In this document: one piece after another, positions 54,011 to 62,625 of the stretch
Layout: each line of letters opens with the position of its first letter
How positions within the stretch are numbered: position 1 is the stretch's first letter
The notes under the pieces: generated by a model
Told to the model about the DNA's origin: nothing
Database searches by the model: none
The model's input: the letters and a program-made list of their open reading frames with translations, nothing else
Translations under genes and position numbers: made by a program
Source: Limimaricola sp.
Lineage (GTDB): Bacteria > Pseudomonadota > Alphaproteobacteria > Rhodobacterales > Rhodobacteraceae
Reading direction: 5' to 3'
NCBI RefSeq assembly: GCF_016125575.1
Contig: NZ_WGLM01000005.1
Location: 780,721-844,720, forward strand
Length of the DNA: 64,000 nucleotides

Positions 54011-54526
54011 ATGGACGCCGGCCCCGCCATCCTGAACAACAGCTTCTCGCCCGTCGAGGATTCGCAGTCCTTTCGCGGGGCTCTTGGCGCCTACACGACG
54101 GGCGTGACGGTGATCACTACGATCACCGAAGAGGGGCCGATGGGCATCACTGCCAACAGCTTTGCCAGCGTCTCGCTCGACCCGCCGCTGGTGCTGTGGT
54201 CGCCTTCGCGCCATTCGCGCCGGTTCGAGCATTTCGCCCGCGCGCCGCGCTTTGCCATCCATGTACTGGCCGCGGATCAAAAGCATGTCTGCGACGCCTT
54301 CACCCGCTCCAAGACCGCTTTTGACGGCCTGGACTGGACGCCCAACAATGCCGGTGTGCCGCTGCTCTCGGGTGTGCTGGCGATCTTCGAGTGCAATTTC
54401 GAGGCCGCGCATCATGCCGGCGATCATGACATCGTGGTGGGCCGGGTGATCCGCGCCCATCATGCGCCCGGCGTGCCGCTGGTATTTCATGGCGGCAGTT
54501 ACGGGCATTTCGGACGCGGGGCCTAG
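54011..54526 (+). CDS. Flavin reductase family protein (SmoA/SsuE-function candidate)
   Basis: A 171-residue FMN reductase of the HpaC/flavin reductase-like domain family. Typical features: FRGALGAYTTGVTVITT, PMGITANSFASVSLDPPLVL and FAIHVLAADQ, and a final VFHGGSYGHF that matches the family end motif. It begins one base after the aldo/keto reductase stop. Its likely job is to supply reduced FMN to the SsuD-like monooxygenase encoded two genes upstream, completing a two-component monooxygenase. Confidence 0.9.
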   Translation: MDAGPAILNNSFSPVEDSQSFRGALGAYTTGVTVITTITEEGPMGITANSFASVSLDPPLVLWSPSRHSRRFEHFARAPRFAIHVLAADQKHVCDAFTRSKTAFDGLDWTPNNAGVPLLSGVLAIFECNFEAAHHAGDHDIVVGRVIRAHHAPGVPLVFHGGSYGHFGRGA

Positions 54527-54547
54527 CAAGACCCCGCGAAAAGAAAC

Positions 54548-54567
54548 CGGCCCCGGGGAGGGGGCCG
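54548..54567 (+). promoter_or_regulatory. Intra-operon hairpin before the TRAP genes
   Basis: CGGCCCC (54548-54554) pairs with GGGGCCG (54561-54567) around a 6-base loop, in the 60-bp gap between the flavin reductase and dctQ. There is no T-run. It may stabilise the upstream mRNA or partly uncouple transporter from enzyme expression. Confidence 0.4.
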
Positions 54568-54586
54568 CGATCAGGGAGGGTGCCGC

Positions 54587-55180
54587 ATGGCGCTGTTGTT
54601 CGGGGTCCTTTGGCCCCTCGAACGGCTCAACACGGTAATTCTTGCCGTGGGCCGTATTCTGGCGGTGATCGCCTTGTCGGTGATGGTGTGCCTGATCCTG
54701 GGTCAGGTGTTCTTCCGCTACGTCCTTAACGACGCGCCGGCCTGGACAGAGGAAGGCGCGCGCTTCGGTATGCTCTGGATGACCGGGCTGATGGCGCCGC
54801 TGGCCTACCGGCAGGGCGGCTTCGTCTCGATCGACATGCTGGGCCGCGCCCTGCCCCGGACCATTTCGGCGATCTTGTCGCTGATCCTGCTGGCCATCTC
54901 GCTGGGCGTGCTGGTGATCATGTTCCAGAAGGGCGTCTGGAGCCATGTCTTCAGCCTGACCGGGCGCGGCACCAGCCCGTCGCTGCGGCTGCCGTTCGAC
55001 CTTTTCGGCGGTCAGCAGATCCGGTTCCGCAATTCATGGGCCTATGCCTCGCTCGCGCTGGGCATGGGGATGCTGATCCTTATCAATGTCGAGCTGATCC
55101 TGCGTCAGGTCATCACCCTCTTCGGGGCCGGTGACCGCCTGACGCAGCTGGCCGACCCCGATGTGGCGAGGGCCGACTGA
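54587..55180 (+). CDS. TRAP transporter small permease subunit (DctQ family)
   Basis: A 197-residue inner-membrane protein with four hydrophobic segments (about 17-40, 53-72, 88-110 and 142-165). The DctQ core VFFRYVLNDAPAWTEEGARF is present with the conserved WTEE motif. It starts after an AGGGAGGG ribosome-binding sequence. The stop overlaps the start of the large permease by one base. It works with DctM and the binding protein for sodium-driven uptake of an organic acid or sulfonate. Confidence 0.92.
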   Translation: MALLFGVLWPLERLNTVILAVGRILAVIALSVMVCLILGQVFFRYVLNDAPAWTEEGARFGMLWMTGLMAPLAYRQGGFVSIDMLGRALPRTISAILSLILLAISLGVLVIMFQKGVWSHVFSLTGRGTSPSLRLPFDLFGGQQIRFRNSWAYASLALGMGMLILINVELILRQVITLFGAGDRLTQLADPDVARAD

Positions 55181-56673
55181 TGCTGATCTGGTTTCTTCCC
55201 GTCTTTCTCGTCCTGATCATGGTCGGCCTGCCGGTGGTCTTTGCCCTGCTGGCCGCCCCCGGCGCGCTGCTGATGCTCAACGGCCAGGGCCGCGACCTCG
55301 CCGTGCTTTACCGCAACGTCTATTCCGGCATGGACAGCTTCCCGCTGATGGCGCTGCCGTTCTTCATGCTGGCAGGCGAGATCATGAACCGCGGCGGCAT
55401 CACTACGCGGCTGGTCGATTTCAGCCAGGCCTTCATGGGCCACCTGCGTGGCGGCCTTGCCCACGTCAACATCCTGTCCTCGATCCTCTTCGCGGGCATG
55501 TCGGGGTCGGCCGTGGCCGATGTCAGCGCACTGGGCTCCACCCTGATCCCGGCGATGGAAAAGAACGGCTATACCCGTCGTTTCGCCGCGGCATTGACGG
55601 CGGCAAGTTCGGTCATCGGGCCGATCATCCCGCCCTCGGGCATCATGATCATCTATGCCTACGTGATGGGCGAAAGCGTCGCGGCGCTGTTTCTGGCCGG
55701 GATCGTGCCGGGCCTGCTGGTGGGCCTTGGCCTGATGCTGGTCGTGGTGCTGATGGCCGACCGCTACGACCTGCCCAAGGCCGAGCGGATCGTGCATGCC
55801 AACCAGACCATTACCGGGCTGGAATACTGGGTCAGCTTCGTGCTGCTGCGGGTGAATTTCGCGGCCATCATCTGGGGCATCTACAGCCTTGCGCGCTGGG
55901 CGATTGGTTTTGATGCCGCCGGTGCGATCCCCGGTTGGGCGGTCTTCGTGGTGGGCCTGCCGCTGGCGCATCTTTTCCTGCTTTGGATGCGGCGGCGCGC
56001 CAGCCATGACTTCCGGCTGATCTGCAAGAAGGCCGTCGCACCGTTGCAAACGCCGATCATCATTCTCGGCGGCATCCTTCTGGGGGTCTCGACCCCGACA
56101 GAGGCAAGTGCCGTTGCCGTGGCCTATGCGCTGGTCATCAGCTTCTTCATCCTTCATTCGATGACGCTGAAGGATCTTGCAGGCGTCCTGTCGCGGTCGG
56201 CGCTGGGCACCTCGGCCGTGCTGCTGCTAGTCGGCGCGGCGGTGGCGTTCAAAACCGTCGTGAGCCTGTCACACGCGCCCGAGATCCTGACCCACAGCAT
56301 CCTTGGCCTGTCGAGCAATCCGTTGATCCTGCTCTTTCTCATCAACATCCTGCTGTTCGTGGTAGGCATGTTCCTTGATGCAGGGCCGGCGATCATCATC
56401 CTCGGGCCGATCCTTGCCCCGATCTTCATCGGCCTCGGCGTCAGCCCGGTGCACTTCGCCATCATCATGTCGGTGAACCTGACCGTGGGCCTTGCCACAC
56501 CGCCGATGGGGCTGGTGCTGTTCGTCGCGTCATCCGTCAGCGGCGAACGAGTAGAGACCATCGTCAAGGCGATCATGCCGTTCCTGCTGGTGGAAATTCT
56601 GGTGATCTTCCTGATTACCTATTTCCCCTTCATTTCGATGACGATCCCGCGTCTTGCGGGCTTCGCCCAATGA
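55180..56673 (+). CDS. TRAP transporter large permease subunit (DctM family)
   Basis: A 497-residue membrane protein with about twelve hydrophobic segments. DctM hallmarks: ALPFFMLAGEIMNRGGI, FAGMSGSAVADVSALGSTLI, AASSVIGPIIPPSGIMIIYA, GVSTPTEASAVAVAYAL and LDAGPAIIILGPILAPI. It is somewhat longer than usual because of an extra hydrophobic insertion around residues 205-280. This subunit forms the translocation path and couples to ion gradients. Confidence 0.94.
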   Translation: MLIWFLPVFLVLIMVGLPVVFALLAAPGALLMLNGQGRDLAVLYRNVYSGMDSFPLMALPFFMLAGEIMNRGGITTRLVDFSQAFMGHLRGGLAHVNILSSILFAGMSGSAVADVSALGSTLIPAMEKNGYTRRFAAALTAASSVIGPIIPPSGIMIIYAYVMGESVAALFLAGIVPGLLVGLGLMLVVVLMADRYDLPKAERIVHANQTITGLEYWVSFVLLRVNFAAIIWGIYSLARWAIGFDAAGAIPGWAVFVVGLPLAHLFLLWMRRRASHDFRLICKKAVAPLQTPIIILGGILLGVSTPTEASAVAVAYALVISFFILHSMTLKDLAGVLSRSALGTSAVLLLVGAAVAFKTVVSLSHAPEILTHSILGLSSNPLILLFLINILLFVVGMFLDAGPAIIILGPILAPIFIGLGVSPVHFAIIMSVNLTVGLATPPMGLVLFVASSVSGERVETIVKAIMPFLLVEILVIFLITYFPFISMTIPRLAGFAQ

Positions 56674-56701
56674 CCGACCATAGCAAATAGGGAGGAAACC
56701 A

Positions 56702-57760
56702 ATGCTTAAGGGTCTGACAAGAGTGCTGCTGACCGCAGCGCTGATCGGCGGGGGGGCGGTGAGTGCTTTCGCGCAGCAATACACCATTCGCGCCACCGCC
56801 AACTCGAACGAACAGGACGAGGACTATGACGGTCTGACCGTGTTCAAGAACTACGTCGAGAACGCCTCGAACGGGGCGATCAAGGTCGAGATCTTCATGG
56901 GCACGCAGCTGTGTGCCACCGGCGAGGAATGCCTTCAGGCCGTCGCCGACGGCTCAATCGACGTCTACATCTCCACTTCGGGCGGTGCTGCGTCGATCTT
57001 CCCGTTCGTGCAGGTCCTCGACCTGCCTTACCTGATGAACGACGACCGCGTGGCCGAAGCCGTGCTGTCGGGCCCGTTCGTCGAAACGATGCGCAAGGCC
57101 GCGCTTGACGCCTCTGGCGGCAAGATCCGGCTGATGACCATCGGCAACACCGGCGGCTGGCGTTCGTTCGCCAATACCGAGCACACCATCCACACGCCCG
57201 CCGACATGGCCGGCCTGAAGATGCGTACCGTGCCGGCCGACCTGCCGCAGGAGCTGACCCGTGCGCTTGGCGCCAGCCCGACGCCGATTCCATGGCCGGA
57301 ACTCTTCACCTCGCTGCAGACCGGCGTGGTTGAAGGCACCGCCAACGGCATCACCGACATCATGAACATGAAGTTCCCCGATGCCGGCCTGAAGTACCTG
57401 ACGCTGGACAACCACAGCTACATGGGCGCCTTCTGGTGGATGTCGAACGACAAGTTCATGGCGATGCCCGAAGACATGCGCAAGATCGTCGATGACGGCT
57501 TCTACGCGCTGCAGCAGGCCACTTTCGCCAGCCCCAAGCGCAAGTCGATCCCGGCCTATGACGCGTTCAAGGCTGCCGGTGGCGAGGTCTACGTGCCCAC
57601 CGCCGACGAGAAGGCCCAGTTCGCCAAGGCGGCCGAGCCGGTCTACACCTGGTTCGAGAACAACGTCGACGGCGGCAAGGAAATGCTGGCCGCGCTGCGC
57701 TCGGCTGTGGCCGACGTCAATGCGCAACTTGCCGCGCAGTACAAGACCGACCTGAACTGA
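56702..57760 (+). CDS. TRAP transporter substrate-binding protein (DctP family)
   Basis: Periplasmic binding protein of 352 residues with a signal peptide (LLTAALIGGGAVSAFAQQ, cleavage about residue 25). Family features: QLCATGEECLQAVADGSIDV, the conserved Arg in MAGLKMRTVP that normally clamps a carboxylate, WPELFTSLQTGVVEGTANGI and WMSNDKF. Substrate specificity cannot be read directly. Position at the end of the desulfurisation-type operon suggests a sulfonated or acidic compound. A terminator follows at 57781. Confidence 0.94.
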   Translation: MLKGLTRVLLTAALIGGGAVSAFAQQYTIRATANSNEQDEDYDGLTVFKNYVENASNGAIKVEIFMGTQLCATGEECLQAVADGSIDVYISTSGGAASIFPFVQVLDLPYLMNDDRVAEAVLSGPFVETMRKAALDASGGKIRLMTIGNTGGWRSFANTEHTIHTPADMAGLKMRTVPADLPQELTRALGASPTPIPWPELFTSLQTGVVEGTANGITDIMNMKFPDAGLKYLTLDNHSYMGAFWWMSNDKFMAMPEDMRKIVDDGFYALQQATFASPKRKSIPAYDAFKAAGGEVYVPTADEKAQFAKAAEPVYTWFENNVDGGKEMLAALRSAVADVNAQLAAQYKTDLN

Positions 57761-57780
57761 GGGTCATGATCTGAAAACGG

Positions 57781-57812
57781 GGGGCGCGGTCCTGAAGGGG
57801 GCCGCGCCCTTT
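57781..57812 (+). terminator. Terminator of the monooxygenase-TRAP operon
   Basis: GGGCGCGG (57782-57789) pairs with CCGCGCCC (57802-57809) around a 12-base loop, followed by TTT, 21 bp after the dctP stop and just before the convergent glycerate kinase gene. Confidence 0.7.
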
Positions 57813-57818
57813 CGCGTT

Positions 57819-59021
57819 TCAGGGCCGGATCAGCACGCCGAGGTCGGCCACGTTGGTCCCGGTGCCCCCGGTCATCAGCAGATCGCCCGCGGCGGCCAGC
57901 GCGGTATAGCTGTCGTTCGTGGCAAGGATCCGGTCCAGGTCCAGCCCCGCCGCCGCGATCCGCCCCAGCGTGCCGTCATCCACCAGCCCGCCCGCCGCGT
58001 CCGTCGGCCCGTCGCGACCGTCGCTTCCGCCCTGCAGGCAGGCCCAGGGCGCGGGCCAGCCGCGCCGCGCGGCCTCGGCCGCGATGCGCAAGCTCAGTTC
58101 CTGGTTGCGCCCGCCGCGCCCCTGCCCGCGCAGCACCACCGTCGTCTCGCCACCCCAAAGGGTCACGCCCGGCCCCGCGGCATCGCAGATGGCGCGCGCC
58201 GCGGCGGCCACGTCGCCCTCGATGGGCCGAGAGATAACCCGCGCGCCGGGGCTGGCCGCGGCCATCGCGGCCAGGCTCTGCGCGTTCGAGCCGATCAACT
58301 GGTTCTCGACCGGCGGCAGCGGCCCGGCGGGGGCCGCCTGCCCCAGGTGGGTGCGCACCGGGGCGGGCACCCTGTCCCAGATCCCGAACCGCACCAGCGC
58401 CGCGCGCGCCTCTGCCGGGCCACCCAGGGGTGCCACCGTCGGCCCGCTGGCGATGGTCGAAAGATCATCCCCCACCACGTCCGACAGGATCAGCGCGGTG
58501 ACGGGATGGGGCGCGGCCAGCCGGGCAAGACCCCCACCCTTCAGCCGCGACAGGTTCTGCCGGACAAGGTTCATCGCCCGGATATCGGCACCCGACGCCA
58601 ACAACAGCCGGCTGACCTCGGCCTTGTCCTGCAGGCTAACCCCCGCCACTGGCGCAGGCAGCAGGGCAGATCCGCCCCCCGAGACCAGTACCAGAAGCGG
58701 CCCGGTCAGCGCCTGCACCGCGCGGATCACTGTCTCGGCCGCCGCGGCGCCGCGTGCATCGGGCACCGGGTGGCCGCTGGCCAGCACCTGCGCGCCCGGC
58801 AAGGCGCGCGCATTCTCGTCATTGGTCACGACAAGGCAGGGCGTGCCGGGAAACCGGGCCAGCGCCGCCTCGGCCATCCGCCGGGCGGCCTTGCCCACCG
58901 CCAAGATCAGCGCAGGGCTTTGCGCGCGGTCGGCCAGCGTGCGCGCCACCGCGTCGAACGGATCGGCGGCCGCCACACCCGCCATGAAGATCGCGCGCGC
59001 CTCTTCCCTGATGTCCCGCAT
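57819..59021 (-). CDS. Glycerate 2-kinase (MOFRL family, GckA/TtuD-like)
   Basis: About 400 residues. The N-terminal kinase half has AVGKAARRMAEAAL, SGHPVPDARGAAAAE and VSGGGSALLPAPVAGV, followed by ILSDVVGDDLSTIASGPT. The C-terminal MOFRL domain includes GRGGRNQELSLRIA and LQGGSDGRDGPTDAAGG. Members phosphorylate D-glycerate at C2; older annotations call them hydroxypyruvate reductase. The ATG at 59019-59021 is preferred; an ATG six codons upstream lies inside a repeat element. Convergent with the TRAP operon, and downstream of xylA after a terminator. Confidence 0.9.
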   Translation of the reverse strand: MRDIREEARAIFMAGVAAADPFDAVARTLADRAQSPALILAVGKAARRMAEAALARFPGTPCLVVTNDENARALPGAQVLASGHPVPDARGAAAAETVIRAVQALTGPLLVLVSGGGSALLPAPVAGVSLQDKAEVSRLLLASGADIRAMNLVRQNLSRLKGGGLARLAAPHPVTALILSDVVGDDLSTIASGPTVAPLGGPAEARAALVRFGIWDRVPAPVRTHLGQAAPAGPLPPVENQLIGSNAQSLAAMAAASPGARVISRPIEGDVAAAARAICDAAGPGVTLWGGETTVVLRGQGRGGRNQELSLRIAAEAARRGWPAPWACLQGGSDGRDGPTDAAGGLVDDGTLGRIAAAGLDLDRILATNDSYTALAAAGDLLMTGGTGTNVADLGVLIRP

Positions 59022-59035
59022 CCCAGCCCCCGGCT

Positions 59036-59091
59036 TCATCTTGCCGCAAATACTCCCGCCGGAGGCGCCGGTTTTCCAGCGGAAAACCGGC
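59036..59091 (-). terminator. Terminator after xylA joined to an intergenic repeat copy
   Basis: Right after the xylA stop (59092-59094) a perfect 10-bp stem CCGGTTTTCC/GGAAAACCGG with a 3-base loop (59068-59090) is followed by the repeat ATCTTGCCGCAAATACTCCC with GCCGGAGGC (59037-59066). It resembles the copy at 31929. It ends the xylose operon and separates it from the glycerate kinase gene. Confidence 0.7.
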
Positions 59092-60393
59092 CTAGAGGTA
59101 GCGGTTGACGAGGTTTTCCAGCCGTTCCTGCCGGCCCGAGCGCGGGCTGGGGTTGATGCTCTCGTCGAGCACCCGCTGCGCGATCGCGTCCAGGTCGCTC
59201 GTCAACATGGCCTTGGCGGCGGGTGCCTCCCAGCCGGCATAGCGGGCGTCGCGCGCCGCTTCCAGCTTGCCATCCTCCAGCATCGCCGCCGCCGCCTTCA
59301 GTCCCGCCGCGCAGGCATCCATGCCGCCGACATGGGCCAGGATCAGGTCCTCGGGATCAAGGCTCTGGCGGCGCAGCTTGGCGTCGAAGTTCGTGCCGCC
59401 AGTGGTGAATCCGCCCGCGCGCAGCACCTCGTAATAGGCCAGCGTCATTTCCGGCACGTTGTTCGGGAACTGGTCGGTATCCCAGCCCGACTGGTAGTCA
59501 TTGCGGTTCATGTCGATCGAGCCGAAAATGCCCAGCTCGCGCGCCAGCGCCAGTTCATGCTCGAACGTGTGACCGGCGAGGATCGCATGGCCCTGCTCGA
59601 TGTTCACCTTCACCTCGCCTTCCAGCCCGAACTCCTTGAGGAAGCCGTAAACGGTGGCGACATCATAGTCGTACTGGTGCTTGGAGGGTTCCTGCGGCTT
59701 GGGCTCGATCAGGATCGTGCCCTTGAAGCCAATCTTGTGCTTGTAGTCGACGACCATCTGCAGGAAGCGGCCGGCATGGGCGCGCTCCTTGCCCATGTCG
59801 GTATTGAGCAGCGTCTCATAGCCCTCGCGCCCGCCCCAGAGGACGTAGTTCTCGCCGCCGAGCTTCAGCGTGGCGTCCATGCAGGTCTTAACGGTGGCCG
59901 CCGAGAAGGCAAAGACATCCGGGTCGGGGTTGGTCGCGGCGCCGGCCATGAAGCGGCGGTGGGTAAAGAGGTTGGCCGTGCCCCACAGCAGCTTGACGCC
60001 CGTCGTCGCCATCTTTTCCCCGAAATAGTCGACGATTTCCTCCAGGTTGCGCGTGTTCTCGGCAAAATCCGCGCCTTCGGGCCGCACGTCGGCATCGTGA
60101 AAGCAGAAATAGGGTGCGCCAAGGATCTGGAACATCTCGAAGGCCACGTCGGCCTTCAGCTTGGCCTTGGCCATGCCGTCCCCGAACCAGGGCCGCTCGA
60201 ACGTCTGTCCGCCGAAGGGGTCGCCGCCCTGCCACGCAAAGCTGTGCCAGTAGGCGACGGCAAAGCGTAGGTGGTCCTTCAGCGTCTTGCCCATCACCAC
60301 CTTGTCGGGGTTGTAGTGACGGAAGGCGAAGTCGTTGGCGCTTTGCGGGCCCTCGTAGCGGATGGGCGCGATGCCCTTGAAGAAATCGGTCAT
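59092..60393 (-). CDS. xylA: Xylose isomerase
   Basis: Metal-dependent enzyme converting D-xylose to D-xylulose in the cytoplasm. 433 residues. Signature regions: [31 protein letters not shown] (catalytic His), [34 protein letters not shown] (metal-binding Glu and Lys), [18 protein letters not shown] and GSIDMNRND. This is the long (class II) form with the extra N-terminal segment. The ATG at 60391-60393 lies 9 bp after xylB. Last gene of the xylose operon. Confidence 0.98.
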   Translation of the reverse strand: MTDFFKGIAPIRYEGPQSANDFAFRHYNPDKVVMGKTLKDHLRFAVAYWHSFAWQGGDPFGGQTFERPWFGDGMAKAKLKADVAFEMFQILGAPYFCFHDADVRPEGADFAENTRNLEEIVDYFGEKMATTGVKLLWGTANLFTHRRFMAGAATNPDPDVFAFSAATVKTCMDATLKLGGENYVLWGGREGYETLLNTDMGKERAHAGRFLQMVVDYKHKIGFKGTILIEPKPQEPSKHQYDYDVATVYGFLKEFGLEGEVKVNIEQGHAILAGHTFEHELALARELGIFGSIDMNRNDYQSGWDTDQFPNNVPEMTLAYYEVLRAGGFTTGGTNFDAKLRRQSLDPEDLILAHVGGMDACAAGLKAAAAMLEDGKLEAARDARYAGWEAPAAKAMLTSDLDAIAQRVLDESINPSPRSGRQERLENLVNRYL

Positions 60394-60402
60394 GACTAGT
60401 CC

Positions 60403-61842
60403 TCAGTTCAGGCCCTTCAGGGCAGCATAAGCGGCGCGGTAGCGGGCATGGGCCGTGGCAAAGGCGGGCACCAGCGCGCGATCGGGTTCGATCACCCGGG
60501 CAATCTGCGGCAGCGTGGCCACCTCGGCCCCTGCCCCGGTCGCGGCCATCAGCGCAAGGCGCGCCGCGCCGAAGGCACCGCCGAAATCGCCCGCGATCGG
60601 CAAGCCGATAGGCAGGTCCAGCGCCGTGGCAATCGCTTGCACCCAGTAGTCGGATTTCGACCCGCCGCCGACCGCGATCAGCCGTTCGATCTTCGTCCCG
60701 GTGGCGGTCAGCGCGTCGAAACTGTCGCGGAAGGCGTGTGCCACGCCCTCCATCACCGTGCGCACCATCTGCGCGCGGTCGGTCGCGTGGTCCAAATGCA
60801 GGAAGGCGCCGCGAATGCGGGCGTCGTTGTGCGGGGTCCGTTCGCCCCCCAGGTAGGGCAGGAACAGGCCGTGGCCCGGCGCCTGCAACGGGCCTAGGTC
60901 GGCCGTCAGCGCCGACGAAGGGCTGCCCAGCACATGCGCGAACCAGTTCAGCGCATCGGCCGCGGCAAGGATCACGCCCATCTGGTGCCACGTGCCCGGC
61001 AGCGCGTGGCAGAAGGTGTGAACGGCGGTTTCCGGCGCCGGCTGATAGGCCGCCGAGGCCGCGAAAAGAACGCCCGAGGTGCCGATGCTGACGAAACCGT
61101 CGCCGGCGTTGACCACGCCCACGCCGACGCCGCTGGCGGCATTGTCGCCGCCGCCACCCGCCACCACCACGCCCCGCGGCAGGCCCCAGCGCGCGGCCAG
61201 ATCGTCGCGCACGGTGCCGGACACGGCACTGCCCTCGACAAGGCGCGGCATATGCCCACGGCCCAGATCGGTGGCGGCCAGCAGGTCGTCCGACCAGTCC
61301 CGTTTCCCGGTATCAAGCCAGCTTGTCCCGGCGGCATCGGACATCTCGCCCACCGCCTCGCCGGTCAGCCACAGCCGCAGGTAATCCTTGGGCAGCAGCA
61401 CCTTGGCGATGCGCGCCCAGACCTTCGGCTCGTTGGCCTTCACCCACATCAGCTTGGGCGCGGTGAAACCGGGAAAGACGATGTTGCCGGTGATCGCGCG
61501 AAACCGCGGGTCTGCGTCAAGCGCGGCCGCCTCGGCCGCGGCGCGGGTATCGTTCCACAGGATGCAGGGGCGCAGCACCGCGTCGGCCTTGTCCAGCAGG
61601 GTGGCGCCATGCATCTGCCCCGACAGGCCGATGCCCAGCACGCCCGACAGGTCGGCCTGCGCGGCCAGTGCGGCCAGCACGGCCTCGGCCGCGGCGATCC
61701 AGTCGGCCGGGTCCTGTTCGGACCAGCCATCCTGCGGGCGGCTGACCTCCAGCGGCGCATGCGCCTCGGCCACCAGCCGCTGATCCGGGGCGATCAGGAC
61801 CCCCTTGAGCCCCGATGTCCCGAGGTCCAGCCCGATGAACAT
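60403..61842 (-). CDS. xylB: Xylulokinase
   Basis: FGGY-family kinase that phosphorylates D-xylulose for entry into the pentose phosphate pathway. 479 residues. ATP-binding start FIGLDLGTSGLKGVLI, GIGLSGQMHGATLLD (the QMHG xylulokinase signature), ILWNDTRAAAEA, AGGGGDNAASGVGVG and the final LIAVGGGSKSDYWVQ. It lies between xylG (3-bp gap) and xylA, consistent with one xylose catabolic operon. Confidence 0.97.
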   Translation of the reverse strand: MFIGLDLGTSGLKGVLIAPDQRLVAEAHAPLEVSRPQDGWSEQDPADWIAAAEAVLAALAAQADLSGVLGIGLSGQMHGATLLDKADAVLRPCILWNDTRAAAEAAALDADPRFRAITGNIVFPGFTAPKLMWVKANEPKVWARIAKVLLPKDYLRLWLTGEAVGEMSDAAGTSWLDTGKRDWSDDLLAATDLGRGHMPRLVEGSAVSGTVRDDLAARWGLPRGVVVAGGGGDNAASGVGVGVVNAGDGFVSIGTSGVLFAASAAYQPAPETAVHTFCHALPGTWHQMGVILAAADALNWFAHVLGSPSSALTADLGPLQAPGHGLFLPYLGGERTPHNDARIRGAFLHLDHATDRAQMVRTVMEGVAHAFRDSFDALTATGTKIERLIAVGGGSKSDYWVQAIATALDLPIGLPIAGDFGGAFGAARLALMAATGAGAEVATLPQIARVIEPDRALVPAFATAHARYRAAYAALKGLN

Positions 61843-61845
61843 CGC

Positions 61846-62625
61846 TTAGCCTGCCTGATGGTCGGGCGACTTGCCGAGGATGATCATGCCGAGGATGTCC
61901 TCGTCGGTCACCTCGTCCACGTTCACCGTGCCGACAAGCTGGCCGTTCTTCATCACGCTGGCCCGGTCGCACAACTCCATGACGTTGTGGATGTCGTGCT
62001 CGATCAGGAAGATACCGAGGCCCTGCGCCTTCAATTCCTGAATCAGTTCCGACACCATCTTGGTTTCCTGCGGCCCGAGCGCGGCGGTGGGTTCGTCCAT
62101 GATCAGGATCTTGGCGTTGAAATAGACCGCCCGCGCGATGGCGACCGACTGACGCTGACCGCCCGACAGCGCACTGACCGGGTCCTTGAACTTGCGGAAG
62201 TTGGGGTTGAGCCGCGACATGATCTTGCGCGTCTCGGCCTCCATCCGGGCATCGTCGACAAAGCCCAGCGGCGTCACCAGCTCGCGTCCCAGAAACAGGT
62301 TGGACGTGGCATCAAGGTTATCGGCCAGCGCCAGCGTCTGGTAGATCGTCTCGATGTTGAGATGGCGCGCATCGCGCGGGTTGTTGATGCTGACCTTCTT
62401 TCCGTTGATCAGGATCTCGCCGCTATCCATGTGATAGGCGCCCGAGAGGCATTTGATCAGCGTCGACTTGCCAGCACCATTATGGCCCAGAAGTCCGACG
62501 ACCTCGCCGGGATGCAGGTCGACCGAAACATGGTCGACCGCCTTGATACCGCCGAAAGAGATCGAGATATCGCGCAGTTCGACCAGCGGTGTGCCGCTGC
62601 GGTTCACTTTGCCCTGCACGTTCAT
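61846..62625 (-). CDS. Sugar ABC transporter ATP-binding protein, single-domain XylG type
   Basis: Energy subunit of the xylose importer, 259 residues. Walker [17 protein letters not shown], signature [17 protein letters not shown], Walker [13 protein letters not shown] and switch His in [10 protein letters not shown]. Classical XylG is a fused double ATPase of about 500 residues; this protein has only one ATPase domain, as in FrcA-type carbohydrate importers, so two copies should dimerise. The ATG overlaps the permease stop by four bases. Confidence 0.93.
   Translation of the reverse strand: MNVQGKVNRSGTPLVELRDISISFGGIKAVDHVSVDLHPGEVVGLLGHNGAGKSTLIKCLSGAYHMDSGEILINGKKVSINNPRDARHLNIETIYQTLALADNLDATSNLFLGRELVTPLGFVDDARMEAETRKIMSRLNPNFRKFKDPVSALSGGQRQSVAIARAVYFNAKILIMDEPTAALGPQETKMVSELIQELKAQGLGIFLIEHDIHNVMELCDRASVMKNGQLVGTVNVDEVTDEDILGMIILGKSPDHQAG

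Noticed and set aside
59022..59039. Glycerate kinase start at 59039
   Set aside because: That ATG is part of the dispersed repeat element; the ATG at 59021 begins the conserved protein.
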